Shown here: in pieces, positions 12,637-22,912 of the stretch
How positions within the stretch are numbered: the stretch's first letter is position 1
Layout of the letters: each line of letters opens with the position of its first letter
Translations under genes and position numbers: made by a program
Origin: Syncephalis fuscata
Lineage: Eukaryota > Zoopagomycota > Zoopagomycetes > Zoopagales > Piptocephalidaceae
Assembly: GCA_025786725.1 (NCBI GenBank)
Contig: JAHLTZ010000012.1
Span: 186,001-250,000, forward strand
Reading direction: 5' to 3'
DNA: 64,000 nt
Notes under the pieces: model-generated
Told to the model about the DNA's origin: nothing
Seen by the model: the letters and a program-made list of their open reading frames with translations, nothing else
Databases searched by the model: none

Positions 12637-13135
12637 AATAAAATATCTATTGTTAATATAATAGTAACAATCGTTAAAAGAAATTAATAAAAGTGGGCAG
12701 CGCAGTAAAAGCATGTTTCGCTTGTTATAACTAAATAAATTCGCCATATTTTTTTACAAAGCTATCTATTCGAGGTAATGTACAAATTTGGTTAACAACA
12801 TGTTACAGTTGCTCTTTAAAGAAGTAAGATAGATAAATATATTAATCACCACGTTTTGTCGTTTTGATCTAATTCTATATGTGGAAAATTTCCAAATAGA
12901 ATATCAATGCACAATTTGCAGTACTATTACGTATGTAAATATACTATTTTGTAAGTTTATCGGTAAAGTTATAATTAGACAAAGTGCATAAATGTTTTAT
13001 CGGCTAAGCACGTGCTTATAATCTCAAATTCACCAAACATAATGGTATGTTGCTTTGTTAAAATTTATTTAGTGCTTAACAAAACATTGCTCAAGTATAT
13101 AATTAGCAAAATGAAAAATGAAAAATAGCAGTTTA
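12637..13135. other. intergenic, upstream of kinase-like copy 2
   Basis: Diverged duplicate of 10718-11300. It carries the promoter of copy 2 and the 3' flank of the CNNM-type gene. No coding signal. Confidence 0.5.
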
Positions 13136-15273
13136 TTAACGTGTATGTGTACTACAGTTGTCAAGACTAACGCTCATATGAGCAATTTCTGTCATTTCTG
13201 GCCGTATTTCGTCGTAAGCTGTGGTGACGACGGTGGATTCGGACTTTGGCCGTTTAAGTGACGGTTTGCGTTTTTCATGTCGCTCTCGCCCGTTCACGGA
13301 AAATGCAAAACCACGCAGTTGCTGACTACTGCTGTTATTAGGTGTGCTGGGGGATGCTTGGCGCACATAAGAGCTGACCCACGAGTTTGAGCGATGAACA
13401 GTTGTAGTATAAAAATTGCCATTATTAATAATAATGCTATTGCTATCAATTTCAGCATCAAGATTATGTGTGTTCACGGTAAGCGGTGCCGCCGCGAATA
13501 CTGGCGATTGAAGCCGATCTTTGGGTGCACTTGGGCTAGAAGATGTTGCATGCGATGTCGGCGATAAAACTGGTAGAACAACAGATGTGATTCGCTTTGG
13601 TTGAAGCGGACTTATTGGACTGTTCATGCTATTCATTGATCGAGGCGACATGGCTGGCAAGCCAATGGTTACAGAAAGACCCGTCGCCGAAACAGCAGCC
13701 GATGTTACTCCAGTCTGGACGTCACGTATTGAAGGAGCTGCACTTTTAGCGCCCTTACTACACGCAGCTTTGTGGCTACATCGACATATACATCAGTTTC
13801 GTCGACAATTTCCTCTTGAATTAGTTCTTCAATAACATCTTCAAGGGTAACAATGCCTAATGGTGCCTTTTTATCTGCGTCATTAGAAACAATAGCCATA
13901 TGGCCTAGATTACATGGTTAATATATGTAGCAAATATCAATAATTGTTAAAACTTACTGCTACCTTCTTGAAATTTGTCTAGCATTTCGTAAAGTGGGGT
14001 TGATTTATGAACTTTTGGCAGATGATTTATATTTACATCACGTACCGGTGTTGCATCATCAGGATCAAGCATAATAAGCGATTTAATAAGTACAACACCA
14101 ATGATATTTTCGATACTGCCTTCATATACAGGTACTCGGCTATGGCCTGCGTCTACGATGGAGCTCATTGCAGCCCGATCGAGCATTGTGTTGATATCAA
14201 TGGCAAATACATTTTCCAAACCAGTCATAATCGATGCGGCTGTTTTATCTTGCAAATCCATAGCACCACGAATGATGGTTACTTCGTTTTTGGACAATGG
14301 ACCTTCGTGGCTATCGCCATGAATGGCTACAAGTTCTTTAAGCTCGGCACGTCGGTACATGACACCTTCATCCTTTCCAAGCATCCAGTCAAGTGCTTTT
14401 GAAATAGGCCAGGTAATAACAAACTAAGCATCCAATTAGTTGTACTAACGATCCTAAAAGTGTTACTTACTAGTGTATAAATAAGGATGCGTACTGGCCA
14501 TGCAAAAAACGCGCCCACACGAAGGCCATGACGTGCACAGATAGCCTGTGGCAATACTTCTGAGAATACAAATACAGCAGCGGTCGAAACTAGAATTGTA
14601 ATTGCTCCTCCAGGCAATACTTGATCCGCAAGAATAGGAATCGTTTCGTTCATCAATGTGTTACACAGTAACAAAGTGACCAGTAGCAGATTGCCGTGTT
14701 GCCGAATAGGAATGATGCGTTTTGCCCATTGTTTCTCCTGTTCGGTGCCGCTTGTAGCCAAGATTTGCAAATTGGTTGTGTCAAGCGACATAAATCCAAG
14801 CGTCAGGCCTAAAACATTGCTTAGTAATCGCCATTTTTATTACATGAGAATAGCTTACCTGCAACCAAGCCGTTGAGCAGTACCACGGCAATCGCACCAA
14901 ATGTGATCAACCAGAAAACTGGTGAGTCGTCATGTAATAATTCTTCTTCTTTCACCTCGGCCGAAGACATTTTAGCTACACCGTCTAACGACGGATCGGA
15001 TCTATTTATCCCATCGCGTTTTATGAGCGTTTCTTTTAGATTAGGAAATGCACGTGCTGATTCAATCTGCAAGCAAGCAAGTACCAAAAAAGCGACAACA
15101 GCAAAAGTGCCAAGAGTCCAGCGTTTAGTTCGTGAATTGGCTGAAAATACGGGTGCTTGTACTATTGCCACTCCAGCGGAGCGCTTTTGAGTAGAGTAGG
15201 AGCTAACGGTCAAGTTATAGTCCCCAGACATGCCATGACATGAGGGACTTGCAGTTTCGGTGGGTTTTTGCAT
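13136..15273 (-). CDS. CNNM/Mam3-type membrane protein (DUF21 plus CBS pair)
   Basis: Family of vacuolar or plasma-membrane proteins tied to Mg2+/Mn2+ homeostasis (CNNM in animals, Mam3 in yeast). The N-terminal exon has a membrane segment ([15 protein letters not shown]) and the first DUF21 helix ([19 protein letters not shown]). It continues after an intron with [39 protein letters not shown] and [17 protein letters not shown], all classic DUF21. A CBS-domain pair follows: [61 protein letters not shown] Ser/Pro-rich tail to 13136 is reached only with a one-base shift near 13758 (one base missing). Four introns. The start is the first in-frame ATG; MSGDYN, 15 codons on, is an alternative. 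Confidence 0.9.
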
Positions 15274-15643
15274 TCAAGACAGAGCAAGACAAGCAAATAA
15301 ACGAACAAATGGGAATTAAGAAAAGTGCAAAATTATTTCAATAATTTCTAGAATATCAGTAAAGTGCTTAATAACGGCTTCAAATAACAGTACGCTAGCA
15401 AAGCAGTTAGAAAATAAGTCAAGTAAAAAGTGAAGTGAAAGAAACGGAATTACCTAGTGTTCGGGTATTAAGCAAAAAATAATTACCATCCTTGGATTCC
15501 TGACTTTTCGATATAAATATTAATGCCACGGATCACGCGCACAGGCAAAGCAGTAAGGATGCTTGTACATAGACTATTATCTGTTACATTGTAGCACATT
15601 TACTATTTTAAACTTGGCTTATTGCATATGACATATTCTACTT

Positions 15644-16110
15644 GGTCTTATTTCTAATCTACTTTACTATCTACACTGAAATGGTAGATATACGCTACTT
15701 TTCCAGAAGTCTTTCACTTGTTGTATTACGCACTATGTCTTTGCTATACTAATAAATATCATTTTCGTATATTATGACCTCTGTGTGCAAGTTTAACATC
15801 TATACTATTGTCTTTTCTGTTTACAAGCCAAGATACGAGAATACACTTGAATGTTACAGTATGAAACGCTACAAATATTTATGCTGGCCTATTGATTTTC
15901 TAGAACATAGCGGGAACATCGTTGTAAACTTGGCCAATGTATATCACGTGGCTCGGCTTAATATTATTTCTATTTTACTTTTCTATTTACGTTGAAATAG
16001 TACCTTGCAGCTACTACTTTAAAACTTTTTATTGCAGTATGACCCATGTCTTTGTTGTTATAATAATAGAATGCTATTTGTTTCTTATTCTATGTTCTCT
16101 GTAGGTAGTG
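15644..16110 (+). repeat. degenerate direct repeat, two units about 320 bp apart
   Basis: Unit 1 (15644-15790) and unit 2 (15963-16110) share TTATTTCTA, a TTTACTxTCTA stretch, ACACTGAAATGGTAG against ACGTTGAAATAGTAC, then TATGACC and CATGTCTTTG-like segments in the same order. Old and diverged. Function unknown. Confidence 0.4.
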
Positions 16111-16979
16111 TTAATGTCGCACCGTTTCTCTTATCTGCAATTCATGATATAGCAATACATTATTTGTGTAGATTGCCACAAATACACCATAATAAATCAT
16201 TATTATTATCCTGTCAGGATATATAACAAAATAGCTAATTTGTGGTGGAATTTGCTTTGATCTATTCTATGGTGTATTGACATGTTGGGTAGATTGACTT
16301 TTATTATTTACACTCCATTTATTAATCAATTAAACTCATCTGTTTATAAATATTGACTGACAGGTTCACAGCTCGCAATCTACGTCATCACATTTCCCTT
16401 TCTCTTTCTTCACACTTGACAGCATACATCCATTGCATATACTTGTACACTCCATATATGCTAACTAGATATTGTTAGTAGTTGACTGACTACTAGTCAA
16501 GTACAAACACTTTACATTACTCTCTTGCATTACTCTTTTGTAATCTTACCTTCATTGCTCCGATAATTGGTATTGGCAACTTTATTGACACGATAAGTCG
16601 ATTCCTGGCTTGTTTTGTGTTATGGTAGATATGCTGTCAAATCTCGTTGTATGCTTTGTTTTTGTTTTTGATTGCAGTTGCAGTTCATCCAACAACAGTT
16701 TTACTATATCAACAGTAACAGTGCATTCTGTTACCTTTGAAACTTCAAAAGCTGTTGTTAATATGAGCAGCGGTGGCGATCTATGACAAACCAAAACATA
16801 CAATGACTCTGGTTGCATATAGCCACCACAATAATTGCGCACAGCTGTTGTACACATACAACTATAACATTATAGAAAGCACTACCATTGCTACTACTAT
16901 TGTATGTGTACGGCATCTAGTACGATAATTGCATTAGTTATAGCCATTTTCTACCTATTTACCTATAAAATGATACATA

Positions 16980-17260
16980 AATAGAGGATATATGCATACT
17001 GGATAATAAATTTATGACGATGAGTATTTTTATTCTTGATGTCATTCACCACCTACCATTATCTTCAATAAAACGCATACCCAGCTCAATTGCACGAATA
17101 TAATTACATATAGTCATTTAACACCAAATCATAATAAATTGTCTATAGTTTGTTCAATTAATAAAGCTTATCATTTAGTTCCATCTTCAATTAGATAACT
17201 ATCTAGCTCAATTACACTATATTGTAATAGTCATTTGACCATTAAACCACACTAAATAAT
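16980..17260 (-). repeat. dispersed AT-rich repeat R2, member a
   Basis: Contains ATATATGCATACTGGATAAT, then GATGAGTATTT and TTGATGTCATTCACCACC, then GTCATTTGACCATTAAACCA. The same series recurs at 20200-20345 and 38475-38645, and in reverse at 19600-19860, 37740-37875, 40135-40250 and 45715-45855. Non-coding. Confidence 0.6.
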
Positions 17261-18234
17261 TAATATAGGTACAGTGGCAAAATGAGAATAAACATAGTAA
17301 TACAATGCTCACAATTACACTGATTAGTTTAAAAAAAAGAATAGCGTACAAAAAGCAATACAGCTCATGCTATGTTATGGTTGATGTGAAACAGAAATTA
17401 AATGAAAGAAATAGGAAGGGATTGTTATGTAGGCATAATTATACAATAGTAAATATCGCATACAATATATTTGCAATATCCTTAATAAGTTGGCTCTTAC
17501 ATAAAAAATGTTGTTATAAACTGTCATACTTTATGGAGTATTTATTGGCTTCACTATTTCATACATTCTGTCTTTACTAAGTTAGCTTTGCAACCAAAAT
17601 ACCTTTATTTAGCAATAAATAAATAATATATATGACAATAATATAGCGCAAATCAGGTGATTAAATGACGTGTTACAATTTTGTGTTTTAAAACAATGCA
17701 ACATACTATTTAACAAACTCTATCGTATAACCAGGCTAACTAGCTATTGGGTACTTGTAACGCATTTTTTTACTTTAATGGATACACATGGTATGGGCAT
17801 CACTATTATGATTGATACAATTGTAAGCCAATAAATACAACGATATTCCTACTAGCAGGCTGCCAAACATTGTATAGCGCGTTTTTCTCATTGTAACGAT
17901 GACTCAACGCCACTTTGAAATAGACAATGGCTTTAGTAAATGTTTCAAACGAGACCTTATCAGCCCATCGTCAAATCACACTCAATAGCAAATAGATTGA
18001 GCGTCATTAGTCGCGGCTTTTCCCTTGAAATCATATCTTTATGTAGCACTAAAATATAAAAAAGCCAATTGCTTTGTATTGGTATTGCCTATCGCATCTT
18101 GCCCGGTTTAATGACGTTTATTGTCGCAAACTAGTGGTTTTACTTAGAAAATTGGCTTAACTTACTGGCTGAATTGTGCAAATGAAATATGTAGGTAATT
18201 TCGGCTACTGCTTCCAATTTTTATTGTTCACCAA

Positions 18235-18244
18235 TATATAAACG
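18235..18244 (+). promoter_or_regulatory. TATA-like box of the tandem-repeat gene
   Basis: TATATAAACG lies about 120 bp upstream of the ATG at 18366, followed by a pyrimidine-rich stretch (TTTTCTTTTCTCTTTTC), a layout common in fungal promoters. Confidence 0.45.
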
Positions 18245-18365
18245 CGTACACAAGTCACATTTTCTTTTCTCTTTTCTGTTTAGTTCACTTCTCCTGCCTA
18301 CTTGTTTGCACACTTGCACATAAGAATTTTCTCACTTTTTGTTTATTTGAACATCTAAAATCAAT

Positions 18366-19216
18366 ATGGCTACTATCTCCAACTCCGCCAACAGCTCTAT
18401 TGCTGGCCGTACAAAAAGCTGTACTGCCAAGGACCATACTGTGAAGAGCAAGGAAGACGACCAAGTTGCAAATGACAAGGAAGTTGACCAAGCTTTGAAG
18501 AGCAACGAAGACGACCAAGTTGCAAATGACAAGGAAGTTGACCAAGCTTTGAAGAGCAACGAAGACGACCAAGTTGCAAATGACAAGAAAGTTGACCAAG
18601 CTTTGAAGAGCAACGAAGACGACCAAGTTGCAAACAACGAGGAAGTTGACCAAGCTTTGAAGAGCAAGGAAAACAACAGTTGTTCTTTTGATTTATCGCG
18701 TTCATCACGATCGATAGCGCAACCAGTATCACGCCGATCAGGCAAACAGGTAAGCAATATTACTGACACTAAGCTAACCTCTCTTCATGATAGAAACAAG
18801 GCGCCAGTGGCCAGACTGAAGGGCACACAGCAAGCCGTTTTACCCACTTGTGATCACAAAAACGTGTCACAACGCAAAAGATCACCACTTATAGGTAATA
18901 AAACACTTTTATTGGTTATAATAGCTAACAAACATACTTTATTGCTAGCAAAAGAAGAATACGAGAAAAAGCCCATATGCAAATGCATACTAAAACAAAT
19001 GGAGTCTAAAAGAATCATGCCACGACCTCCACCACGCAAATTTTCAAAATCAGAGGATATCCGCGTGTCAATGATGATACGTAGATTCGAGGAATTGATT
19101 GGTAAAAAATTAAATATCTTTAATATAATTTTATTTAAACACTTAAGCATTTAGCTCAACGGGAACGCAAACGACGCAGGGAAGAAGAAGAGTCCACTGC
19201 ACGCAAACGGCGATGA
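18366..19216 (+). CDS. Low-complexity tandem-repeat protein of unknown function
   Basis: About 247 residues. The N-terminal half (about residues 30-100) consists of four near-identical 18-residue units, KSNEDDQVANDKEVDQAL, encoded by a 54-bp DNA repeat. It is highly charged, hydrophilic and probably helical. The C-terminal half is basic (PRPPPRKFSKSEDIRVSMMI, then RERKRRREEEE, ending ARKRR). That looks like a nuclear or nucleic-acid-binding tail, but no named domain is recognised. I place introns at 18895-18948 (54 bp, frame-neutral) and 19102-19154; the second is needed to reach the basic C-terminus. A TATA-like box lies 120 bp upstream. The near-identical DNA units suggest recent expansion. 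I am fairly sure it is a gene, with no functional call. Confidence 0.6.
18445..18665 (+). repeat. 54-bp coding minisatellite, about four units
   Basis: Direct repeats of AAGAGCAACGAAGACGACCA followed by a GTTGCAAATGACAAGGAAGT-type block, in frame with the protein. Units differ by only a few bases. Confidence 0.85.
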
Positions 19217-20427
19217 ACTCAAGCTCAGGTGTTTACTATATTTGTACAGCTCTCTTCCTAAATAAACCTTTAGGAAATTTCTTCAACCAAATGCTTAATA
19301 TTAATATACAAACATATAATTGCTTAGCCTTTTTCCTTTATTAATTATAATAAAACAACTTTAAATATAGCTTATATAAATAAATAGATTTAATTTAGCA
19401 AACGGCTAGTGTTCCACGTCTTCTTAAAGCAAAGTTATAATAATGCCAATAAAGGTTATTTGTTATAAAGCCATTGTAATTAACTAATAGTGTTTAGTAT
19501 AAAATACCAGTACCATATAACGGTCTACTAGTCATTTATTTGATAATAACTGGCCTATTCCTGGTCTTTCTATCTGCGATAATTTAACTATTTGATTTTG
19601 AGGTCAAGTGACTACATTTACTAGTATCTGCGTAGTTGAACTGCACATTTAATCTATTGAACATGGGGACAAGTGGTAAATTTTATTAAGGATCAAATTA
19701 TTAACTGTATTACAATTGAATGGCCAAATGACTATATTTAATAGCATTCAATATATTGAACATGATGATCAGTGGTGAGTGACATCAATCATCAAATACT
19801 CATTATTGTAGATTCATTATCCAGTATACATATATTCACCGTTTACTTACATCATTCCCACTCCATTCCCACTTCTATGTATCATTCTATGATATAATAG
19901 ATACATTCTACTGTTTATATGTTCCAATATACATTACTCATTCCACTCATTGCATTATATGCACTATAACTTTAACATCGCTTTATATGCTTTTTCACCG
20001 TACATTTATCATTTTATGTATAATTCTATACTCGCATAGTTTTTCTGTATTAAAAACTGTTTTTATTTTTGTTCTAACTTTATTATTAATAAATGTCGAC
20101 TAACTCCGCTTATTCATTTAGCAAGCTATATGTAGTTGAAATCTATAACAATATAATGCTATATAATAGTATGACATGCATTGTTAACGATATAGGTAAA
20201 CGGTGGATATATGCATACTGGATAACAAATCTATGATGATGAGTATTTGATGATTGATGTCACTCACTACCCATCATCATGTTCAATAAATTGGATGCTA
20301 CTAGATGTTAGTCATTTGACCACCAAATCATACTAAATGATTAATAAATCGCTTAATATAAATGTAATAAACTTAATTTTAATGAACATCAAAACATTTT
20401 GCTTTAAATACTTGTAGTAGTACAAGA
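19217..20427. other. gene-free AT-rich region with R2 repeat element
   Basis: No coding signal. Its right half is an R2 element (see next feature); the left part is plain AT-rich DNA. Confidence 0.5.
19595..20345 (+). repeat. R2 element with inverted ends, member b
   Basis: The left side (19600-19860: CAAATGACTATATTTAATAG, TGAACATGATGATCAGTGGT, GATTCATTATCCAGTATACA) is the reverse complement of the right side (20200-20345: GCATACTGGATAAC, GTCACTCACTACCCATCATC, GTCATTTGACCACCAAATCA). The internal 340 bp (CATTGCATTATATGCACTAT, then CTCCGCTTATTCA) reappears in reverse at about 38180-38475. It looks like a non-autonomous foldback/MITE-type element with long imperfect terminal inverted repeats. 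Confidence 0.6.
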
Positions 20428-21009
20428 TTACTCGTGGTATGCACACCACCAACAAAAACAAGTATAACTAAGAATACATGGGAAACAAAATAATGCGCGT
20501 AGTCCTTGAACGGGCCCTTCTCGGCAACGCTTAGCAACGATATCAGTGGCAAGACCGACGGCAACGCAGCAACCACAAACTGGTGCATCTTCAAGTGAAC
20601 GTGCTGCACGGCCAGTCGCAACACACATAGCAAATGTACTGGATTTTCGATTAGCTATGGTAAATTGTATTGGCCGAGTAGTCTTATTTAGTGCCGATTG
20701 TGGCATGGGATCGGTAGCAACAGAGGCTAAGGGCCGACCCGCTAGAAAAACTGGCATACGTAGTTTGGAAATAATAGATGAATTTGTCGAAGCTTTACGT
20801 AATGAGCTTTCGAATAGAGGAAAGCATGATGTTGTCGACGAATCCGTTTTATGTAGTGCTGTAGAATGAGCGATGGTTGTGCCGGTCATTGTAGTGTAGC
20901 ATGTACTGGATGGTTCTATAAGTGTGCTACAAGTGGTGGGTGTTGTGGTTTGTCGACGCAAAGTGCGTCGCTTGCCAAAAAAGCGTTTTAATTTACTAAG
21001 CCAAAGCAT
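20428..21009 (-). CDS. Unrecognised Cys-rich protein, 193 residues
   Basis: Single-exon open frame. It starts MLWLSKLKRFFGKRR (basic amphipathic), then has a Ser/Thr-rich middle (RQTTTPTTCSTLIEPSS). The C-terminal 50 residues contain a dense Cys set: CGCC, then a GLATDIVAKR spacer, and FCFPCILSYTCFCWWC at the end. The end looks membrane-embedded or acylated (many Cys next to aromatic and aliphatic residues). I recognise no family. The antisense strand also has a 107-residue open frame over 20546-20869 that I treat as a shadow. Coding is supported by length and composition only. Confidence 0.45.
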   Translation of the reverse strand: MLWLSKLKRFFGKRRTLRRQTTTPTTCSTLIEPSSTCYTTMTGTTIAHSTALHKTDSSTTSCFPLFESSLRKASTNSSIISKLRMPVFLAGRPLASVATDPMPQSALNKTTRPIQFTIANRKSSTFAMCVATGRAARSLEDAPVCGCCVAVGLATDIVAKRCREGPVQGLRALFCFPCILSYTCFCWWCAYHE

Positions 21010-21310
21010 GGTTGTTAACTAATTAAATAAATGCAAAAATGCTAGTTGGTCGGTTGGCTGTATAGTGATAGTAGAATTCGATTTGGAACAACCACGAAGT
21101 TTATAAAGAATTATCTGCCATTGCAGTATAGCAATATGCATAGGCCAAGCCAATCATTTTTTTGTGGTTGTTTTTGCATCATGCATACTTGTTGAGTCAC
21201 GTGGAGTGCTATAATTAGACAAATGCAATGTCACAATATTAAAATTAAATTATGGCCAATTATAGATCATTTATTTATTAGTCCTATGTTCTGATTTCTT
21301 TGTTCTTAAG
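21010..21310. other. intergenic spacer
   Basis: Short AT-rich spacer between the Cys-rich gene start and the LDAH stop. Nothing further seen. Confidence 0.5.
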
Positions 21311-22692
21311 TTAGAGCAACTCTTTTAGCCATTGCGCGACTAGTTCGCCCATCACTGCGCCGTGACCTACAAGAGTGACAATGTGCATCAGCCAAGCGAT
21401 ACTAGTATATATTTGGATGCTCCTACCTAGTACAAAGGCATGCGGCAAGTCGTGCTGGCACAAATATACCTGACCTAATGGAAAAAAATGCATAAGGAAA
21501 AGATGTATTCACTGCAAACGCATCTACCTTTAGGAAATAGTGTCGTCATCTCCTCATAATGGCTAATAGGCGACCAATGATCGTTAGTGCCATAATAAAA
21601 TAAAAGTTTACTAAGATGCCTGTCAATCAGATCGGTTTGCAGTGTTGTTATCGTTTCCATTTCATCGCATGCCATGCTAAGTGAATTGCGTACCATAGTA
21701 GGCGTGCTTTTTAACATTAAGGAATTAGGTAGGATAGTGTGATAATAAATTAATAATAAGGATATGATAAAAACTTTGTCACCGTAACATAAGCCTCTTC
21801 GGCTGTTTGTTTAGCACAAAGACGCGTTAATAGCAAACGAAGCCAAAGTGGGAAAATGCCAAGTAGACCCACGCCAAAAGAAGTTATTCTGCAGGCATTG
21901 TCGCTCCACATCCACTATCATTGCAAATAAATTATCGCACTAATAAGTATAGTTAACATACTTACGCTTAGATTGTGGCCATTGGGCGTATCTCGAATCT
22001 CTTTAATAGTAGGAAATAGACAGATAACACGGGTAATATTATAATCAGGACATGCATCCAATACCTACGAATATTATAGCTAACCAGTATTCACCTTTAA
22101 TAACTATGCTTACCTGAAGTGCAATATAAGAGCCGACACTATGTCCCGCCAATACAAATTGTGTTCCTGGTGGATAAGTTATGCGTAAACGATCTAAACA
22201 AGCAATCTTGTGCTTAATCTGAGCCGATAATGACGTGTGATCGGGAGACACACTGCCTGTCGTGGTAGTATGACCAGGGTGCGACACTAAATACACAGCA
22301 CGCACACACATACATATATATATTAATTATATAGAGATAGTATGGATAATGGTATGCCATCTATTGTCACTTACCTCCAACAATATCAAGTTGATTACCC
22401 AACATTTGATGTACCGTATCGAGAAATGCCGTATAATAGTCAATAACGCCCGGGTTGCCTACATAACAGTAAATAATCTATTAGAGCAATAGAGTATGTT
22501 TAGCCTACCGCAAATAAACATAAAGACAATGCCCGGTTCGTTTAAAGCTTTGTTGGCATTGCGTTTTGGCCACCAAAGTGTATCGGTTTGGCAACCGTTC
22601 ACATTCCATACTGCACGTAAAGGAATGGCAAATTCCTGAGTTAGCATTTTACAAGATTCAACTATTGATACTGTAACGTAGTCACAAGGCAA
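21311..22692 (-). CDS. Lipid-droplet-associated alpha/beta hydrolase (LDAH family)
   Basis: LDAH-family proteins are alpha/beta hydrolases on lipid droplets; the animal member was proposed to act on sterol esters. Exons in order give IVFMFICGNPGVIDYYTAFL, DTVHQMLGNQLDIVG, VSHPGHTTTTG, FVLAGHSVGSYIALQ (GxSxG nucleophile elbow, Ser in GHSVG), VICLFPTIKEIRDTPNG, FYYGTNDHWSP (probable acid Asp) and HAFVLGHGAVMGE (probable catalytic His). Most introns are GT-AG, 45-90 bp. The intron at about 21704-21765 is not: it starts ATATCCTT and has TTCCTTAAT just before its end, i.e. U12-type. The gene is divergent from ZNHIT1, with 220 bp between the start codons. Confidence 0.88.
21704..21765 (-). other. 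U12-type (AT-AC) intron in the LDAH gene
   Basis: Minus strand: 5' end ATATCCTTATT, matching the U12 consensus ATATCCTT. A TTCCTTAAT branch-site match lies 12-13 nt before an end in CAC. An AG three bases earlier would also keep the frame, so AT-AC or AT-AG is undecided. No GT donor in the area gives the conserved reading. Confidence 0.75.
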
Positions 22693-22912
22693 TAACGTAT
22701 CGTAAACAAAAGAGAAAAGGTTGTAGTACGCGAGAAATAATTGTTGGTTAAGTAGTGGTGGTTTTAAACAGCGCTAATACTCATTATTAAGAATAAATTC
22801 ACCTGATTCTAATTACTTTTTAGTGTTTATTACTATTCCGGTTATTGTTGTTGATTAGTCTATTACTTTCGAGTGCCACCAACAATCCACTCACTTGACC
22901 ACTCACGTGCTT
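22693..22912. promoter_or_regulatory. shared bidirectional promoter of LDAH and ZNHIT1
   Basis: The two start codons point away from each other and are 220 bp apart, so both promoters lie here. No clear TATA box. Pyrimidine runs precede the ZNHIT1 start. Confidence 0.6.

Larger units (their letters stand above)
15274..18230. other. 3-kb gene-poor AT-rich region
   Basis: Upstream of the CNNM-type gene. Short open frames here have no start context, codon pattern or recognisable motif and I do not call them genes. It contains a degenerate direct repeat (15644-15790 and 15963-16110) and one member of a dispersed AT-rich repeat family (about 16980-17260). Confidence 0.55.

Noticed and set aside
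17305-17580. 91-residue plus-strand frame with Lys and Ile/Leu runs
   Set aside because: Composition follows the AT-rich background; no splice, promoter or family evidence.
18750-18793. GT-AG intron-like segment in the tandem-repeat gene
   Set aside because: Removing its 44 bp puts the downstream sequence out of frame with an early stop, whereas reading through stays open.
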